DNA from: Bryoerythrophyllum caledonicum
Taxonomy: Eukaryota > Streptophyta > Bryopsida > Pottiales > Pottiaceae
Assembly: GCA_963971425.1 (NCBI GenBank)
Contig: OZ020521.1
Coordinates: 7,829,519 to 7,893,518, forward strand
Length of the DNA: 64,000 nt
Direction of reading: 5' to 3'
Under the pieces are notes generated by a model. The model did not search any database. It saw only the letters and a program-made list of their open reading frames with translations, and was not told where the DNA came from. Each line of letters begins with the position of its first letter. The first letter of the stretch is position 1. Position numbers and translations under genes: made by a program. Positions 21,944-32,756 of this stretch are shown piece by piece.

Positions 21944-24018
21944 TCATGGCGTGTGAGCAGCTGGATCGACCAGCTTGTAGTGGCGCTCCCAGTCGAGCAC
22001 TACGGGCTTCACCAACTCGACCACACGAAAGATGTACACTCCGATGCGTACCGCCGGGTTCGTATTCAGATCCTCAAACACACAGACATCCCCTTCCTCC
22101 AGGAAATGGGTGCGTGAGAATTTCATCCACCCGTACGCGTTCAGCGTTGAGCTCCTAACACCCTCTCCGGGCCTCCAGACGGCCTTGCAGTTCGTCGGTG
22201 GCGCCTCACTCACCAAGGTCACTCGCACCTCCTTCGATGGCAACCCCCATTGCTTCACGAATCCGGCAGGTATGTCCTGCACACAAAAGAAGGGTTAACT
22301 TTGGTGAAATTAGAAAGAACTTAGATGATGTCACAACGAAGAATGTGAGAAGGTTGTTACCAAGATGAAATTAGTGTAGACGTGGGTGGAGTTCATGACG
22401 GCGATGAAACAAGCTTTAGGGAGCGTCTTCACCCACGCTTGAGCTTTATGGAGCGCTCTGTCTCGGTCAGATTGCATCACTTGCCCACGTCGAGATAATA
22501 ACACACAGGTCGACTCCGTGTCAAGTTTGATCATGGGAGCTTGGTTTTCTGGATCCTTGAACTCCAGCGTACGTTCGGGGTTGCCAACCGTGACCTCGTC
22601 TGACGTCTTGACACTAGTTTTCAAATTCGCGTCCTCAGGCTCTGTCTTGGCCAGTTGACAGTCCTCTATGCTTGCATCTATGGTGTTGATGCTGTTGGTG
22701 AGTTGCTTCAGATACGCTTCTTCGTTTAGCTTCAGAGTGTCAAGCTCCTTTGCTAGCTCGTGATTGATCAGGCCTTCTTTCAGAGGATGCACGTCAGTTG
22801 CGGTGTGATCACTCGCCGGCGTCTCAAAGGAAAATTCTCCCGGTCCAGGCAGCTCACTGACAATAGCTATCTTCACTTCCTCGCTCGCATGAGCAGGTTC
22901 ATAAGATTCATCATCTGCTCGTGCAATGGCCACGTTGTCGTCAGCCTCTTTCATCATCACCGTGTCGTGGTCACAAGCTTGCCGAGAGAGTGGTGTGGCG
23001 TCTAGACTCGGTTTGGTTTCCCTTGGTCTCCTAGAGAACATTTTGGTGAACAGCCGAAGAGGGTTGCTTTCTGTTGTATCCTCTGGAGAGTCGTCATCTT
23101 CTTGCTGCTCATGATTTTCCTCTTCGTGGCGTTTCTCGACCACAGGGTCTTGCTTGAACTCTGGGAGAATGCCTCTTTCTTGCTCCTCTCGCATGAACTC
23201 GAGCAACCTGTCAAACTTGCTCACTGGTCTTCTCGCCTGCCTCTGCGGCTCATCGTCGTCACTGTCGAGGTTAACTACCTCGCGTGCAACCTGGCGCTCC
23301 CACTGCTTGGTATTCTCGCAGTACCTCAGCCTGGGACCCATGGCGGCGGAGTCGGGGCAGCCTCTCTTGCTGGTATTTTTGCACCGCTGATCCGCAACGG
23401 TTGGCTCCTTGCGCTTCCTGGATCCATCCACGGAGTACTTCCCGGTGACTGTCGCATGGCGAGCGCTTCGCCTCACGTCGCCTTTGCTGTTGAAGATGTC
23501 CACCACGAAGTGCGAAGGCTTCGTGAGCTTGAAGTCCAGCACGTCGCCTTCTCGGAGGCTGTGGTCGTGGGCGAATGCACGCCACCCCGGGTGCAGAATG
23601 GATCTCTCAATGGCGGCCACTCTCCACTTGTTCCCGCTCGGTCCCTCCAGGGTGATGCACTTCCCCTTCTGGAACGTGTCGGGGTAGTCCTCCATGAACG
23701 CTCCGGGAATGCACTGCCATGCCATAAACATATCCACCTCAACAAACATCTGATGCAGTTCAAAACAAGATTCCAGGAAGCGAGGATGATTTGCAAACCA
23801 ATCTGTCAATGAGGTTGGATGACGCTCACGATGCCGGCTTGCGGCGTTTGATGGAGAGACAGCTTCGACATCTTCTTCCGGAAGAAAGGCCAGCTTCTAT
23901 CTGGGTCATAATTCTCCGCGTCCAGGTCGCGGTCGCCATGGATCTTGTTGCAGTGGTACGTGCAGGCCACACAAGCGGGTCGCAGGTGAGCAGCCTCTCC
24001 ATTCTCCTCCTCAGCCAT
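21944..24018 (-). CDS. B3-domain gene 2 (REM/VRN1-like, two B3 domains)
   Basis: Minus strand. Exon 1 runs from ATG 24018 to about 23830 (63 residues, MAEEENG...CVACTYHCNK). The large exon runs from about 23802 to 22361 and the last exon is 22276-21944 (110 residues plus TGA). The large exon encodes the first B3 domain (CIPGAFMEDYP, GNKWRVAAIE, GWRAFAHDHSLREGDVLDF), a KRKEP basic stretch, and a long acidic Glu/Asp-rich linker. The last two exons join in phase 0 to make a second B3 domain (NFIL-DIPAGFVKQWGLPS, YGWMKFSRTHFLEEGDVCVF). Two B3 domains flanking an acidic linker is the REM/VRN1 architecture of plant DNA-binding regulators. The exon 1 to B3 junction has only about 28 bp between GTGAGC and TTGACAG and the phases disagree, so that junction, or exon 1 itself, is uncertain. 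About 650 residues. Confidence 0.75.
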
Positions 24019-24029
24019 CAACTCTTCTC

Positions 24030-24305
24030 TGCAGTTGCAAATCTCAGTCCAATAGCTTTTGTACACTAACAGATTCTAGCACACAAACAGCTTGTGAAGA
24101 AGACAATGTTGTAGCAAGCGCTGTGATGGCTCTTATGGTATTTAAGTAGTATTAACACCGCAGCCTTTTGCAGGAGATGATGAGCATCAATAAATGAAGA
24201 GCTTCTCAGTTAGTCACAATTTACCAACAGCTAAGTTCGGGATTCATGATGAGTGATACCAACACGTCTCGTCTTTATATATGCACAACCATGATGTTGC
24301 ACCCT
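24030..24305. promoter_or_regulatory. Upstream region of B3 gene 2, conserved with gene 1
   Basis: This stretch is the inverse of 16315-16640 upstream of B3 gene 1, with several indels (shared CAACCATGATGTTGCAC, CAGCTAAGTTCG, AAGAGCT). The inverted duplication therefore included the promoter. TATATAT at about 24278 is a possible TATA box about 260 bp from the ATG. No experimental support. Confidence 0.4.
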
Positions 24306-24311
24306 TGGCCC

Positions 24312-25116
24312 TTAAACCCTTTACTGCCTAGGGATGTTTATGGGAACACCAAGGTTTTTTTTTTCTTAGAACCGGATTTGATGGAAATACAATGACTAAT
24401 ATTGATATCTAACCTTACGAAATTGAACTTAACTTGTGACCTGAACTTTGGGAAATTTTGCACAACATCCAACGGTTGATGGAATAGGTTATAGTGTTTA
24501 AAGTTGCCGTGTATTGGTAGTGGAAACTGTGGTTTTTTGGAGGGTGTACTACTTCCACCATCAATAGATTCTTGCAAGAATTTCTTTTACTTTGAATTAG
24601 GGCGGTTCACATGTGCACTAGGTTGATAGCTTTGCATTGACATATTATATGTGAAGAAAATATTTATACAGAATTATTGGTGAATTTTTTGCTTTTTTTC
24701 TGCTTGATTGTATACAAAAATGTTCCAACCTTGTACGAATCAAAACGGAAGTTTCATGTGCAAGGAGAGAGATCAACAATCACAAAACAATGAAGAACGT
24801 CTTATAGACAAAGTTCAATCAAAATTTTAAGATCGAAATCAATGTGCATGTGTGTGAAATACAACATAGTATGTGGCATGGTATTCACTATATTCATTGT
24901 ATTTTAGTGTATCTGGTGTATTTTGTGTTGTATTCCTAGCTATTCCAAGAGTTCTATAAATCCAAATCATGATCTGATTGTTGGAGAGTGATCATTTGAC
25001 GTGTGCGCAAATCTAAACCTCACATCTTGAAGCCTAATTCCTCATGAATTACATGCAAATTGAGTTTTATCACCTCCGGAGTCCCATTTCGGGCTTCCTA
25101 GGCGCTAAAGGGTTAA
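24312..25116. mobile_element. TTAA-family element, CCCTTTA subfamily, 805 bp
   Basis: Left end TTAAACCCTTTACTGCCTAG and right end, inverted, TTAACCCTTTAGCGCCTAGG. An inverted, partly eroded copy lies at about 44990-45766. Interior CAACATCCAACGGTTGATGG and TTTAAAGTTGCC are shared with that copy. Non-coding. Confidence 0.7.
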
Positions 25117-26088
25117 GGCCTATCAACCATATATGGGTCGATTCTAGACAAAAACCTTCATAGAAAGCATTAGAGACCACCTCAAAGGAAAAAAAATTAC
25201 CATGATTTAGAGGTGGAGGAAGATGGGCATCTCTTGAGACCATTGCCACCGCAATCAGTGCAAACATCGACAAGCTACAGTGGTTTCCGTGAAACAAGTT
25301 TTTAGATTTTGTTCTCAAATGTAATCATTGTGTAAATGTCATTCTGCATGATCTAGAAAACACTTGCAGATTCCATCGGCCAAAAAAGCTCATTGGTCTT
25401 AAAAATTAAAGCAAAGGTGGCTATGGATGATGGTCGAATCTACAAGGGTAGTAGATTATTATTTAGAATTCATCTATTACCCCCTAAGATCTCCCATCAT
25501 CCATAGCCACCTTGGCGTTAAAGGGTTAAAATTTGTCAGAACCACCCACTATGCCAATTTGGTATTTAGTGTTATGCAGAGTAAATGACTTGTAAATGCT
25601 ACAAATTTTTACCCTCAATGAATATTTTTACCAACTATGTCTACAATGATCCCCTTCTTTGAGTAGTATGGATTGTTGTGCTCTTAGTAAAAATCTTCAT
25701 CAAAAGTAAAAACTTATAGTACTTGCAAGTCATTTATTATACATAATACTAAATACCAAAATCAGAGTAGTGGCCATGGTATTCTACATGTATGGTGATG
25801 TATTTGAACATGATAAGGTTTCCATATTGAAACGACCTCCAAATGAAAGATGTAAGTCTTGCCAAAATTTGATACAACTTTTTGAGTAAAATAAGTGCCT
25901 ATAAATATGGTTCCCAATTGATACTTAAGGTAAACCTAGAAATCACTATTTGCACCTTGAAGGGCTTTTTTCATTTGAGGCAAAAGCATATGATTTAGAA
26001 TTTGATTATGGAATTGTAGAGATGTGGAATAGATGTAACTTTAAGAAAAAATTATTCTTTTTACTCTAAATCTGCATGATAGTTTCTT
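25117..26088. other. No gene; isolated TTAA-family end at 25510-25529
   Basis: AT-rich. CTTGGCGTTAAAGGGTTAA at 25511-25529 has the form of a right end of the CCCTTTA subfamily, but no left end could be paired with it. No open frame of interest. Confidence 0.4.
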
Positions 26089-26389
26089 TTAACCCTTTAG
26101 TGCCGAGAAGGCCCAAACAAGGTCTCCAAGCACTATTTTGGGAGAATATATGTGAATCCACCCACTTGTGCACCTGGCCTATTTTGGATTGGAGGTACGC
26201 CCTAGAATTTGGAATCACATACAACTCTCAAATGCCAAATTTGACCACTATAGCCCCCCACAAAAGTGATTTCCATAAAATTTGTGTCGCAGTGATATGT
26301 ATCCAATGGATACATGATGTTTTGTATAATCTATCACAATCATAGAATCTTCTAGGTCTCCTTTGTCATGTTCAACACTAAAGGGTTAA
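26089..26389. mobile_element. TTAA-family element, 301 bp
   Basis: TTAACCCTTTAGTGCCGAG at the left and, inverted, TTAACCCTTTAGTGTTGAA at the right: 14 identical terminal bases including TTAA. The short plus-strand frame through it is not protein-like. Confidence 0.75.
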
Positions 26390-26887
26390 CCTACATTACT
26401 AAAAATGATGTTCACTGTATTGGTACAATTAGTGTACTTATCTAACTACACTATTTGTGGACAAGTTGACGATGAGTGTAATCCTCACGGTTGAAACATC
26501 TCCTATTAAGCAATTACAAACAAAGCTTATCATATCAAATCACACTTTGTTACTTTAAATTAAAAATCAGCAAAAAAATAAAAATAAAAATAAACCTCAA
26601 TGCGAGTTTTTAAATGCATTAAATATGACAACTTTCTTTCTTATACGACTAACTATATCATATTTAAATAACATGAATTATAAAAGACCACTATATAATA
26701 TGTTCATTGAGGATTCTATAAGTATTTGTGTAGTATGAGAATTTGCAAAAAAAATAAAAATCATACGAGTTGGGGCTTGCGGTTACATAACACTTAGGCT
26801 AGAGATCAAAAGTAGAAAAATATCTATTATTATCAAATTATGATGATTTTATTTGATTGATATGATTGTTGTTAATCACACCAAGCG

Positions 26888-27113
26888 GTGCTATCTTGTG
26901 AGCGGAAAAGGTGGAGTGGTGAGCCTTGATTAAAAAAAAACAAATTAAAAGAAACAAGAATAGTTTTGTACTTTAAAAAATAAATGAAAGTGTTGGCTAT
27001 CACCAAACCATATACCGCAAATTCTAACCCTTTACCTGAAATCCTTAGTTCTAAGTCCTAAATTTAAATGCTCAATACTCACCGCTCACCATTTACCTCT
27101 CATAAGATAGCAT
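26888..27113. mobile_element. MITE with GTGCTATCTTGTGAGCGG ends
   Basis: GTGCTATCTTGTGAGCGG at 26888-26905 is matched, inverted, by ATGCTATCTTATGAGAGG ending at 27113 (three differences in 18). A related end (CTCACAAGATAGCG) lies near 54748. About 226 bp, AT-rich, non-coding. Confidence 0.55.
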
Positions 27114-27567
27114 TCCCCTATAAAACCAATATGATATTTTTATGAATATAAAATATTCATATATTATGCTCTTGTAAATGAACCAAATCATGGCATGTTG
27201 TTGTTTCAAAACTTTTCCATTATTTCAACTCCTCTATTTTTTTCCTCCACCTCTCTAAACGGTTTAATTATTTTTGTTCACCTCTCTATTTATAAATGGA
27301 ATGGAACATTAAATAAATTATTATTATAATGCAATGTTTTCAATTCATTGTAAATATAATATACTAAAGTAAACCACTCACAAGCTATCTTGAATGAGAT
27401 CTTGGGTTGGAATTTTCAAAAAAATTAAGTTGATATATAAAATAGAAGCATATAAGTAAAAGCGTCAAATCTTTCCTAAACGTAAATAAACTTGACCACA
27501 CGCATGGACATAAACCAATTATATTTCTAGTATAGATAGATTTAATACACTTATTTATAATATATGC

Positions 27568-27782
27568 TATACCCCATGTATTGGTTGGGTTTGTTCATAA
27601 TTAATTCAAAATGGAGGGTGTCCAATTTTTTTGGATATTTGTCTAAGGTGATACTTGTGTAATGCCAAGGTCATACCCTTGTAATATCTGGGCGATACTC
27701 ATGTAATACCTAAGTGATACCTATTGTGTCCAAAAGAAATTGGTTCGTACAAAGGGTGTCCAAACCAGACCAATGCGTACAA
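27568..27782. mobile_element. MITE of the GGTATCAC family, inverted copy
   Basis: Ends are ATACCCCATGTATTGGTTGG and, inverted, GTACGCATTGGTCTGGTTTG, like those at 20715-20982. The interior has GGTGATAC..GTAATGCC..GTCATACCC..GTAATA units and the TTTGTCTAAGGTGATA block in reverse orientation. It contains GAATTAATTATGAACAAACC (minus strand), which is the empty-site counterpart for the insertion at 32887. Confidence 0.6.
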
Positions 27783-27969
27783 TAATATGTATGGTATATA
27801 TGGTAAGGTTTACAATATTATATCCAATAATCAATATATTCCACTATTTTCAATATATATTGTATTTGTACCATAAAACTATAGTACAAATTGAATCAAT
27901 ACTCTATTCTATGAAACGTTATCAAGTAAAATTAATTGTATAACAATGTTTACAAGAATCAACAGAGAG

Positions 27970-28670
27970 TGTTGGAGTTCGCATTTAGTGTACAATTGGC
28001 TCACTTTATAACAACCTTGTTGGGTCTGCCTGCCATATTGAGAGGGTGTTGTTATGGAATGGGGGGGGGGTAAATGTGTGTACATCAAGTGATGTTGTTA
28101 TAAAGAGAGAAGATTAGTTCTACTTTCAACTGGCTGTACAACGAAATTGCTGTTGTATCACATGCTTGTATAAAGAGAGTTGATTGTAAGGTAAGCCCCC
28201 TAAAAACCGACTAGTTAAGGAATGTGCATATATGGAGAGAGGAGATAATTATACTATTATTTTTCAGTGATAGCCAATAGAATTACAATTCCAACCCAAG
28301 TGATTTCATATTTTTTTCGATGAAAACTGAATTAGTTATGAATTTTTAAACTCTGCAGCCATGTTTAGTGGGTGGCCAGCAGTAGGTACCTCCATAACCA
28401 ACGACCAAAAGTAAGGGTCTTGACTAATAGCAAATCTCCATTTGGAGCTCAGTTGGTGGTAATGGGATGGAAGAGGGTTGGATATACCCCAATTTTACAG
28501 GCGTTGGCTACGGATTTTTGTTGGTTATGGGGAGGCTTACCTCAGTTCAAATTTCAATTTGGCTTTTACAACGAAATTGCTATTGTATCATGTGCTTGTT
28601 CAAAGAGAGCTGATTGTACTGCATTATCCCAACACTAAATGCGTAGTTTGCAATTAGTGTCCAAATTGGC
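27970..28670. repeat. Imperfect direct duplication, about 430-bp offset
   Basis: CAACGAAATTGCTGTTGTATCA...GAGAGTTGATTGTA near 28140-28190 recurs near 28567-28620. A run of ten G's sits near 28060. No gene is seen. Confidence 0.5.
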
Positions 28671-28674
28671 ATAT

Positions 28675-28808
28675 AAGGTAAGGGTCTCTTGATCCGACCC
28701 TGTTTCTTAAACCGTCCTCTAACTCAGAGTACCTACAGTGTACCTACAGTGTACATGTCAGAGGGGGACGGTTTAAGAAACAGGGTCGGATCAAGAGACC
28801 CTTACCTT
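28675..28808. repeat. 43-bp perfect inverted repeat (long hairpin)
   Basis: Arm 28675-28717 begins AAGGTAAGGGTCTCTTGATC and is perfectly complementary to 28766-28808. The 48-base loop carries a small tandem repeat (TACCTACAGTG twice). The RNA would fold as a 43-bp duplex. It could be a young MITE or a source of small RNA. Confidence 0.9.
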
Positions 28809-29818
28809 AGTGTAGTAAGTTACAAGTAAGTTAGGGCTGCGACCCGAACGCAATGAGGTCACGCGTGCGACTTGGCAGCCGGACTTGGACAGAATCGAGT
28901 CGCCGAAGAGCGGTGGGCTGCCGTCATCACGCCCATAGTTTTTCACTGTAAGGTTTCAACCTGTGTAGGTCCTCCGGATTTCCCTGTGTACCATTGTTCT
29001 CTTAAATGAACATGGTTTTTATTTGTGCTCGTCTGGATGGAAGAAGAAAAACACCAAGTCTCGCTCGTGGTCGACAATGTACTTGCTGGGGAAAATGACA
29101 CAATTTTGTACATAATTGGCATCAATTCGGTATAATTTGGTGTTGGTGTCACGTCACAGATCAAGCACCAACCAAAATCTACCTGGAAGACCAGCAATGA
29201 GGCCAACGGACAGAAATATATGAAAACCAAAGCAACGAGCAAGAATGATTTATGTCCAGATACTTTCGTGTGAACAACTCACACCCAAGACATTCCGTTG
29301 TTTGCATCAGGTTTGAGCATAGCGTCATGCCCACGATGAAGCCCAACGCTTCAAAGCCCAAATTCGCAAGGCGCAAAACTACGTTTTATTTCACTGATTG
29401 CAGGTCGTGGGTGTGACGCAAACCCTAACGTCCGAGTGACTCGGTTCGTGTGTTGTGCGCCTCGGCTCGGGACAGGGGCGGGTATCGAGGAGCCTGCGGG
29501 CGGGTATCGAGAGGGCGTGGCATCAGGAGCGGGGACGAGGCGGGCTGGAATGCAGTGGGGGCGAGGAACGCCGCGATCGCTGCTGGACGCGACGCGCTGC
29601 TGCGGACGCGACGCCCCGATAGGGCTCCCATTACGGCCGGCTTTGCTTTCGATCGATCGGAACTTAGATTTCTCACCCCGAACAGGCACCATCGCCCATC
29701 GTAGTTTTTCTCCTTATAATGCACGCCCCCGGGATCGTAACACTCCAGCGTTTCCTTCTTCTTCTAGCGCGCTAGATCGGTGCTAGTTTCTACAACGTGG
29801 TCAGTCTTGGTTGCAGTC

Positions 29819-30943
29819 ATGGCGACCATGCAGATGAGTGCGCAGTTGGCGGCGACGTCGATTGGGGGCGGGCGAAGGGAGGATTTCTTTGACAGGGCGT
29901 CGGGGTTGAGGGGCGGGGTGGGATTTGAGGCGGTGAGGTTTCAGGCGCTGCGATGGGGTGGCGCGAGGCGGTCGGTAGTGGCGGTGCGCGCGATTGCGAA
30001 GCCGGTGGCGACGACGGCGAAGGTAGCGACGGGGCCGACGTCGCTGGAGGGGGTGAGCGGGCCGCCCATGCACCTGTACAAGAACAAGGAGCCGTTTCTG
30101 GGGACGATTCGGTCCGTGGAGCGCATCGTGGGGCCGCGCGCGCCGGGCGAGACGTGCCACATCGTGGTGGAGCACGAGGGGAAGGTGCCGTACTGGGAGG
30201 GGCAGAGCTACGGGATTATCCCGCCGGGGGAGAATCCTAAGAAGCCTGGTCAGCCGAACACCGTGCGCCTCTACTCCATCGCGTCCACGCGCTACGGCGA
30301 TGACTTCGACGGGAAGACGACCTCGTTCTGCGTGCGGCGCGCGGTGTACTGGGACCCGGAGACGGGGAAAGAGGACCCGGTGAAGCAGGGCATCTGCAGC
30401 AACTTTCTCTGCGACGCGAAGCCGGGGGACAAGGTGCAGATCGTCGGGCCCTCGGGGAAAATTCTTCTCCTCCCGGAAGAGAACCCCGCCGCGACGCACA
30501 TCATGGTCGCCACGGGAACCGGCATTGCGCCCTACCGCGCCTACCTCCGGAGAATGTTCATGGAGGACACGCCGTTCAAATTCTCCGGCCTCGCGTGGCT
30601 CTTCATGGGCGTCGCGAATTCCGACAGTCTGCTCTACCACGACGAATTCTCCAAGTACCTCCAGGAGTACCCGGACCACTTCCGGTACGACATCGCGCTC
30701 AGCCGCGAGCAGAAGAACGCCCGCGGGGGGAAGCTCTACGTGCAGGACAAGATGGAGGAGTACAGCGAGCAGCTCTTCGATCTCCTAGACAACGGCGCCC
30801 ACATCTACTTCTGCGGCCTCCGCGGCATGATGCCCGGCATCCAGGACATGCTCAAGCGCGTCGCGGAGTCGCGCGGCGAGAGCTGGGAGACCAAGCTCGC
30901 AGCGCTCAAGAAGAACAAGCAGTGGCACGTCGAAGTCTACTAA
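29819..30943 (+). CDS. FNR: Ferredoxin-NADP(+) reductase, root-type, plastid
   Basis: Single exon of 374 residues plus TAA. ATG 29819 was chosen because it opens a plastid-type transit peptide (residues 1 to about 60, Ala/Arg/Gly-rich, ending [11 protein letters not shown]). FAD-binding RLYSIAST at 150-157, CSNFLC at 193-198, NADP-binding [10 protein letters not shown] at 231-240, [12 protein letters not shown] at 329-340, and the conserved C-terminal Tyr of plant FNRs. [11 protein letters not shown] and LSREQKN resemble root-type FNR, which passes electrons from NADPH to ferredoxin for nitrite and sulfite assimilation; a photosynthetic role is not excluded. One residue is missing between MEDTP and FKFSGLAW compared with usual root forms. 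Intronless and very GC-rich, unlike its surroundings, which suggests a retrocopy origin or strong codon bias. A TATAAT lies about 105 bp upstream. Confidence 0.95.
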   Translation: MATMQMSAQLAATSIGGGRREDFFDRASGLRGGVGFEAVRFQALRWGGARRSVVAVRAIAKPVATTAKVATGPTSLEGVSGPPMHLYKNKEPFLGTIRSVERIVGPRAPGETCHIVVEHEGKVPYWEGQSYGIIPPGENPKKPGQPNTVRLYSIASTRYGDDFDGKTTSFCVRRAVYWDPETGKEDPVKQGICSNFLCDAKPGDKVQIVGPSGKILLLPEENPAATHIMVATGTGIAPYRAYLRRMFMEDTPFKFSGLAWLFMGVANSDSLLYHDEFSKYLQEYPDHFRYDIALSREQKNARGGKLYVQDKMEEYSEQLFDLLDNGAHIYFCGLRGMMPGIQDMLKRVAESRGESWETKLAALKKNKQWHVEVY

Positions 30944-32756
30944 GCTTGCTCTCTTTCTTTTCTTTCCCTTTTCTCATGTGTTGTAGATAAAAACAAACCA
31001 ATTTAGAAACGAGCAAAGTTGATTAGCCAACTTCTCCACATACGAGGTAATGGTTCTGATGTGTAGATTCTTTGAAGGTAGGCTTTCAAGGTATCATAAT
31101 CGTGCATTTTCCGGTAGCCTAGCTCAGGAATGTGTCGACTAGTCTTTGGTTGTGTGCCTCGGTGAAACAGAGGCAATCAATCATTATCATGGTAATATAG
31201 AGCAGATTGACATACTGCTTCATGTGTCTTTGCGCCTTTCTTCTGTCTGTGAGTCTGTCTGTGAGTCTATTTGTCTGTCTTCACACGTTTTGAAAGCGTG
31301 AAGTTTTATGAATGGTAGGCTGATCTTTTGATGAGCTGTTGAGGTTTTGGCAACAGGATTGCTTGCTAGTGATTTTGTTTTGTTTTTCTCTTTGTACTCT
31401 TTTGATTCAGCTGTGTGGTGGTTTCCATTGAGGAGCTCTTGACTTGTTGGAATGGCATCCAGCAACTTAGTCACCAATCAGAATTTATACTTTTTCCATC
31501 TAGCAACTGAAACCTGCAGGTTCTTTGAGTATTATTCCTCCTGGAGGGGCTCTAAAGGTGATACTTTCTTTAGGTTCACTTCTGGAACTTGTGAGAGTAT
31601 GCCAAAAATCCTAGTAACCATTATAGTTAAATATTTGTAAAGTGAGGCAAAGATATTAAGTGGTTTGACCTCTTTTCTCATTTTTAATTACTGTAATCAG
31701 TCTTAAACAGCTTTGAATATGTATGATTGGCTATGAGAGGAGAAAGGTGGTTATGATTCATGGTTCGACGTGGCCTCTTCTTCCTATGAAGCTAGAACTA
31801 CTTCTAACTTGAATTTGGAGAGTAGCAAGCTCTTGTATATTGAATAAGGTTAGTTCCAAGTCCTTTAATAGCTATTAAAAGTGAGGAAAGAGTAGTATTA
31901 AAATATGAAAAGGGATATCTTCTTGAAACTTTGAGTGACTTTACAAATATTGCAACTGAATCCATCTTTCTTGCAATCTTTTGACAAGATCCTTCAACAA
32001 AAATGTGGAAGGATAAGTTTTAATTGAAATTTTGGCCATTGTACCGGAAAGATTATAGATACTTTTGAGAGAAAAGTTGCAGATATTTTCTTTGTACAAT
32101 TGAGTTATCTGCAAAGTACCCCAAATTCTCAGTTTCTGACTTAAAAAATGGAAAAGCCAGGGTCGCCGAGTCCACTGACAGGGTTTTACTGTAGACCTTG
32201 AATAGAACATTGGACATATTAGTTTTTGAGCTCCAGAATTTCCAAACTCCAGTTTGAGCCTGGCTTTTATTGAGCGCCGAGTGTTGTTACATGGTACACA
32301 CTGTTCAAATCAGCCATGTCAGCAACATTCTGCATTTGTATGCGCCAGACTTGTTCAATCAGCCATGTCAGTGACTTTGCTGAATATGCATATCACAGTG
32401 GTCCAATTAGCCAACACTGTTCTTGTTTGTTTTTGGGAGATTTGTGCCCTTCGTGGTAACTGACACCTCCATAAAACCCTCATATTCTGAATTGATTTCA
32501 CAAGATTACTTTGCGGCTACACTCAAATACAGGTTAGATTTTCATTTCCATGAAAAAAGGAGGACAAAAGACCAGTTCCCTTTACAAATAACTCTAATAT
32601 GGTCATAGAAGCTTGGTGTGTTTGAGTGGAGAAGCTCATTTTTTTCTGGTCACTTCATTGATGAAAATTTTCCCATTGGTGCCTCTATAGAAGGTAATGT
32701 TCAAAGTGGTCACTTTCAGACTATATCTGCCAAATTAATTATTTTTCTAGATTGTA
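30944..32756. other. FNR 3' region and intergenic DNA; no gene recognised
   Basis: The T-rich region 30950-31000 follows the FNR stop and probably holds the poly(A) site. Further on there are short microsatellite-like pieces (CTGTCTGTGAGTCTGTCTGTGAG near 31240) and no convincing open frame. Confidence 0.4.

Noticed and set aside
29801-30679. 292-codon frame antisense to FNR
   Set aside because: A shadow of the GC-rich FNR exon; Arg/His/Pro-rich product without any domain.
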